From Panonychus citri (taxonomy: Eukaryota; Arthropoda; Arachnida; Trombidiformes; Tetranychidae): a stretch of 64,000 nt of DNA. Shown here one piece after another: positions 59,715-64,000 of this stretch. The position numbers and the translations under genes are program-made. Below the pieces are notes generated by a model. It was not told where the DNA came from and made no database searches. It saw nothing but the letters and a program-made list of their open reading frames with translations. Each line of letters opens with the position of its first letter. Positions within the stretch are counted from its first letter, which is position 1. The stretch covers positions 2,542,001-2,606,000 of the forward strand of contig NW_026515543.1 in the NCBI RefSeq assembly GCF_014898815.1, given 5' to 3'.

Positions 59715-61970
59715 ATGTCAACTCAACAAATTAAGGAAACTGATCAAATCCCGTTAAGCATTTATATGGACTTTTTAAAAGAAAGGATTTATACTCGTTA
59801 TTTATATGAAGAGAATTTCTATCGAAAAGCAATACAATTAGTTCGACCTCGACCAGGATTTTGTTTATCATTGGACAACGACGAACCTTCCAGTCGAGAT
59901 AATTGTGTTCTCTGTCTTCATTTGGTTAGAGATCCTGTAGTTTGTTCGTCTTGTGATCTAAGGTATTGTTCCAAATGTGCTTATTTTCTGATTACTTTAT
60001 ATAAACTTAACAATCGAATCGACTCATCAACAACAAACTCAATCAATCTCAATGGAGAAAAGTTCAACTGTCTTACCATAACCTGTCCTGAGGATTGTTA
60101 CCTATTCAAAGACAACAAAAGTGATTTATTCAAGTTTAATGTGAAATGTATCAACATAAATTGTGATGTAATTGGTGACTATGATTTTCTATGTGATCAT
60201 ATTAGGAACTGCTATAAACGAACTGATCAAATAAGGTTCAAAGTTTCCACCGGAAGTTCCATTTTCCAATCAAATGATACAACAACATCTTCAAACTACG
60301 ACATTAGGAGAATCGAAGAAAGTTTAAAGCATCAATACATTAATCTTGAGAACTTACATCAACAGTATATAGACAAGCTATCTTGTTACAATAAATATCT
60401 ATCGGAAAATAACTTGGAAAAGAAAAGATCACCTTCACCACATCCAGATGAACCATCTAACAAATCAACTAAATCATTATCACCTTCACCTTCAACACAA
60501 ACAACTAACCTTAAAGATAAACCCTTATTAAGAACCAGGAATTGGAACGAGTACTCCAGTTATTTCACTTGTCCACCGAAGTTGAGACCGAATTTAGTTC
60601 AAGAAGATTCATTCACCTTAAGAATTCCTGAAAATTGGATTCTATTTCAATCTGCTAACAACGAGAAGAAGTTAATTACTTCCTCCGAATCACCAATTAT
60701 TGAAGACGATCCTGGTGATAATATAAATCTAAATTTGGTAACATCGGAAGCTAATGAAATACAAGAATGGGAAGAAGATCTCCATTGGAATGATCCACCA
60801 CCAAGATCACCAGAGCTCTCAACCTCTTCTACCTCTGGATCATCATCCTTTTCTTCTCTTTCATCAGAATTTTCATCTCCATCAATAAATTATCAACCAC
60901 TAACTCAAGGACCAACGCCGAAAGCTTGTTACAGGTCTAACTTTAAAAACATTAACACATTTAGAGAATTTATCAAAAGACAAAATAACCCAGCTAAATA
61001 TAATCTTAAAGTTCAAGTTCAAAAAGAAAGAAAAAACAAAGAACGTCTTCAGAAAAGACATAATGATGTAACCCTTGAAATGGCTCCACCTCGTTCACAT
61101 TTAAAGCAAATCTCAGAAGGTCTAGTAAAGGCAAAGAACAGTGGCCTTTCTATTTGCTCAATCGACATGGAAAATACTAAAATTAAAATGCGAGATGGTA
61201 CTATCAAAGATGTTCCAATTTGGATTGCTATTATCGATGCGCAAAATGTTCGAGTCGTTTATCATGAGTTTATTCGTCATCCCGCTGCTTCTTTGCTCGA
61301 TCAAGAATTCGGAACGCAAATTCATGGATTAACTAAGGAAGAGGTTAATCGGGGTAAACAGTTTACCAAAGTTAGATCAGAGGTTATCGATTTACTAAGA
61401 AAATATGATCGAATTGTTGTTTCTGGTCAAACAGGAGATTTCGTTAACCTATTCATATCAATTCACGATCATCTTCAATTGTTACCTAGAATTGTCTGTG
61501 TCTCTTCTTATTACAATTGTCGAGGTCAGAATCAAGCCCTTGGTCTAAAATTCGCTGCTTTTCTCATGTTTAACGTTATATTGCAACAAAAACAACATTC
61601 ACCGTTGATTGATTCAGCTTATTCATTATATCTGTACTTGATTGATTTCGAAAGAATCGAGAAGATAAAAGCTAATCTGTTCGAAACCAGAAACATGAAC
61701 AAAGGATTTCGTGGTTATATTTACCCTCTTAATCACCACATGGCCTCCTTGTTACATAAAACGATGGACGTTATTGGTGATTGGCCTCATCATTTTAAAT
61801 TCAGTGCTTATGATAACCCATTCAAGAGAAAACAAAAAATTAACAAACAATTGTACAACGAGTTAGCTTTCATTGCACCCACTCCAGATCATCTTGTTCC
61901 TAATCCATATAAGTTTGATGAGGTTCGTAAGCGATCATTGATCACTCTCAAGCCTCGTCGAACCCGTTAA
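59715..61970 (+). CDS. ORF3: RING/TRAF-like zinc region fused to a DEDDh exonuclease
   Basis: 751 aa from the ATG at 59715; the frame is open 60 nt further upstream but has no AUG there. Residues 64-88 hold paired cysteines spaced like a RING finger (CVLC, VVCSSC, YCSKC), followed by CPEDC and a TRAF-type unit ending CDHIRNC. A Ser/Pro-rich middle follows. Residues about 480-650 form a REX/ISG20-type 3'-5' exonuclease with all five catalytic positions: D484 and E486 in SIDMEN, D575 in GQTGDF, H628 and D633 in QHSPLID, plus the family's HGLTKEEV. It ends 31 nt before the 3' LTR, where env would be, and belongs to the element. Such enzymes trim RNA 3' ends; the zinc region may act as a ubiquitin ligase. 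The biological role is unknown; counter-defence against small RNAs is a guess. Numbering is from the ATG. Confidence 0.85.
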   Translation: MSTQQIKETDQIPLSIYMDFLKERIYTRYLYEENFYRKAIQLVRPRPGFCLSLDNDEPSSRDNCVLCLHLVRDPVVCSSCDLRYCSKCAYFLITLYKLNNRIDSSTTNSINLNGEKFNCLTITCPEDCYLFKDNKSDLFKFNVKCININCDVIGDYDFLCDHIRNCYKRTDQIRFKVSTGSSIFQSNDTTTSSNYDIRRIEESLKHQYINLENLHQQYIDKLSCYNKYLSENNLEKKRSPSPHPDEPSNKSTKSLSPSPSTQTTNLKDKPLLRTRNWNEYSSYFTCPPKLRPNLVQEDSFTLRIPENWILFQSANNEKKLITSSESPIIEDDPGDNINLNLVTSEANEIQEWEEDLHWNDPPPRSPELSTSSTSGSSSFSSLSSEFSSPSINYQPLTQGPTPKACYRSNFKNINTFREFIKRQNNPAKYNLKVQVQKERKNKERLQKRHNDVTLEMAPPRSHLKQISEGLVKAKNSGLSICSIDMENTKIKMRDGTIKDVPIWIAIIDAQNVRVVYHEFIRHPAASLLDQEFGTQIHGLTKEEVNRGKQFTKVRSEVIDLLRKYDRIVVSGQTGDFVNLFISIHDHLQLLPRIVCVSSYYNCRGQNQALGLKFAAFLMFNVILQQKQHSPLIDSAYSLYLYLIDFERIEKIKANLFETRNMNKGFRGYIYPLNHHMASLLHKTMDVIGDWPHHFKFSAYDNPFKRKQKINKQLYNELAFIAPTPDHLVPNPYKFDEVRKRSLITLKPRRTR
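60665..60685. repeat. GTAATTAC-type palindrome 11 (imperfect, in ORF3)
   Basis: Seven of eight arm pairs match around the 5-nt centre TAATT; left arm GAAGAAGT. Read as KKLITSS. Confidence 0.65.
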
Positions 61971-61987
61971 AGAGTCCGCACTCAGCT

Positions 61988-62001
61988 TTGGCGGGGGGCT
62001 C
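61988..62001 (+). other. Polypurine-tract candidate
   Basis: TTGGCGGGGGGCTC directly precedes the 3' LTR. The G run is in the place of a plus-strand primer, but it is short and interrupted by pyrimidines. Confidence 0.45.
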
Positions 62002-62361
62002 TGTAAGGGGAGGTAAGCTACTCTTACCCCCAAACTCACCTCATCATCAACAACCAACAGAATCAAGGGTTGACTAAGTGTCACCTTAATCAAAGGGTAT
62101 AAAAAACAAGATTGTTAAAGACAAACAGTCAGTTAATGTGAACCAGTTAATCCATATCCTTGTTAAAATTAAATCTCTTTGTGTTAAACTCTTGTCCATA
62201 TTGTTAATCCTAATTCAACATTAAAACTATTTATAATTAATTAATTGTTGTTAATCACTTGTGGTGTGGATTAAGTAATTACTTAATCCACTGTGATATG
62301 AGATTGGCCCCTAATTAAAGATTTCGGTAATCGAGTGTTCCGATAAAGTAATACTCTTACA
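62002..62361 (+). repeat. 3' LTR
   Basis: Same sequence as the 5' LTR except for GTT and TG insertions, one missing A and AG changed to GA near the end. It carries the same TATA box, initiator and palindrome. Confidence 0.95.
62266..62291. repeat. GTAATTAC palindrome 12 (3' LTR)
   Basis: Exact copy of palindrome 1. Confidence 0.9.
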
Positions 62362-62365
62362 AATA
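62362..62365. repeat. Target-site duplication, right copy (AATA)
   Basis: Matches 51949-51952. Confidence 0.75.
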
Positions 62366-64000
62366 CTTTGACAATATTGATTGATTTTGTTATTGTGGTC
62401 ATTGAAATCGGTCACATGTATTGGATAGTTAACAATTTATTGATTGTTACAATTACTTTTAATGGCACTTTGATTGTCACCATTAACAATTAACATTTTA
62501 TTAAACGTAATAGACCAACAATTAAATGTAAATAACGATAATGATAGTTGAAGGTGTCTCCTTATTGATTAACTAATCACCATTAGCGATTGTAAATGAA
62601 AACAATTAATTTCCATGTTTAATTATTTTAATTGGGAAAATTTGATTCTCAAATCAATCGCATGTAAAGTGATCAAAAGTTAATTGCAATTAATTTAATT
62701 TCTTTCATCTATGTAAACGGTCAAAGAGTCAAATTGTTACAATCAAATTAAAGTCACTCATCATTTTCATCATTGGTAACAATTAAATTATCAGGTTAAT
62801 CTAATCAACTACATTATATGTTTAACAAGTAATCAATTTAAATTGAATCAACCAATAAAACTGATACCAATCAATTGATCATATTGATTGTTTTCATTAA
62901 CAATTCAACAATTTAAATTAAATTACCAGCAATGAAAGTTCAATCTAAAATTAGGAATACAAATAATTCAATGAAAGTGATAAAAGTTTGGTTAATTATT
63001 GATGATTATGATGATGATTAAGTTAATTAACCCAATGCCAGGGAATGAAAAAGTTTTTTAATCTTATATTGTTTTAAAAGGGATTAATATTAATCTAGTT
63101 AATCTTTTGCTTTCTCAATTGTTGGCAATCATAAGCATCGAGTAAACAATTTAATAAATTAACTAACTAACTATTGTAATTTATGCTATTTAACAGTAAC
63201 TTTGGATTTTAACAATTAGGGTACAATTTATAATTAACGATTTACAATCTCGTCGTTGTCGTAACAACAAGTAACAAGTTTTTCTTGATTGTTATTGGCA
63301 AATTGCCCGAGAAAACAATTAACTTACTTAATAATGTTAATTGTTACAATTTGTGACGACACAAAGAAGATGATAATTAATGAATTACATTGAAATTTAA
63401 CCAGAATTTTGTCTTCTCCAAAAACAATCAACAAATTATCGGACATTTAATCAAGAATAAGATTCAAATTGTTGTAACAATTAAGTTAATGACATTGAGC
63501 GGGAAAATATTATTAGTAATGTAATTACATTACAAGATAGGATTTAAGTTAATTGTTTAGACTGATTGTTTACCCTTTACCAACCAATTTACGTAATTGT
63601 AAATCATTGATTGAAAACAATTTACTTTGGTTTTTTTACAATTGATGCCAATGTGGATTATTAACAATCAAATCTAATCAATAACACTTATTGGCAACAA
63701 TTTACAAGATCCAATTGAAAGTTGGTTATTTTTGGGTTGATCATTTTCTGGCTTTTCTGGTTCCATTGTAATTATAATTGAAAATCATTGTGATTCTAAT
63801 AATAATGATAATCAATATTATTGAAATAGATGGTGAATTGATTGAATATATTAGGATGATCAGAAAGTTCTGCACGAAAAGTGAGTCTAAAATTCAACAT
63901 GTAATTTAACTTGAACAATTATTGGCCGAGAATTAATTTTTTTTAAATATTTAAATTCAAAGTTTATTGATTGAAAATAATGATGTTGATCAAAAGTTTG
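62366..64000. other. Right flank of the retrotransposon
   Basis: AT-rich, no gene recognised on either strand. One isolated 18-bp palindrome with a GTAATTAC core is at 63516-63533. Confidence 0.45.

Larger units (their letters stand above)
51953..62361 (+). mobile_element. Complete Ty3/gypsy-type LTR retrotransposon
   Basis: 10,409 bp, bounded by 356- and 360-bp LTRs (TG...CA) and an AATA target duplication. Gene order is Gag, protease-RT-RNase H, integrase, then an extra ORF in the env position. The order RT-RNase H-integrase places it in Ty3/gypsy (Metaviridae type). All four reading frames are intact, and the LTRs differ only by two adjacent substitutions and three small indels, so insertion is recent and activity is possible. 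Unusual points are the separate integrase frame, the RING plus DEDDh exonuclease ORF, a 1.7 kb non-coding stretch before it, and repeated GTAATTAC palindromes. No envelope glycoprotein is present. Confidence 0.95.

Noticed and set aside
57988..61970. An env glycoprotein in the third ORF
   Set aside because: No signal peptide, membrane anchor or fusion-peptide-like region; the motifs are zinc-binding and exonuclease.
1..64000. tRNA, rRNA or CRISPR-like arrays
   Set aside because: None recognised by eye; tRNA detection without a covariance search is unreliable, so small RNA genes cannot be excluded.

Overview
Arthropod nuclear DNA, AT-rich and intron-rich, with abundant CT/GA, GAT and CATCTT simple repeats. 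The arthropod call rests on a Rebers-Riddiford cuticle protein gene and a TCAGT-type initiator in the retrotransposon LTR; a mite or other chelicerate is plausible but unproven. Exons below were joined by hand from GT/AG sites, reading-frame phase and family resemblance; every multi-exon model closes in frame.

Layout. 1-4325 (+): 3' part of a KDM4-type histone demethylase gene (PHD, extended PHD, double Tudor); the catalytic JmjN/JmjC part lies left of the window. 6943-8491 (+): three-exon secreted cuticle protein. 9433-9621 (-): an orphan terminal exon. 11502-14288 (-): two-exon CARM1/PRMT4 arginine methyltransferase. 17010-48527 (-): a 31.5 kb, ten-exon PLEKHG5-like RhoGEF (1406 codons), whose last coding exon contributes only 10 nt and completes a C-terminal Ser-Glu-Val PDZ ligand as in vertebrate PLEKHG5/Syx. 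51953-62361 (+): a complete, apparently young Ty3/gypsy-type LTR retrotransposon with near-identical LTRs and an AATA target duplication. 62362-64000: no gene seen.

The retrotransposon is the unusual part. Besides Gag, a protease-RT-RNase H frame and a separate integrase frame that starts on an ATGA overlap, it carries in the env position a third protein that joins a RING/TRAF-like cysteine-rich region to a complete REX/ISG20-type DEDDh 3'-5' exonuclease. The element is also studded with about a dozen palindromes that share the core GTAATTAC while their arms differ in sequence but stay self-complementary. I know of no description of either feature. Together they are the best candidate here for an undescribed system, possibly a retroelement RNA-degrading or counter-defence factor and a set of structured RNA or DNA sites.
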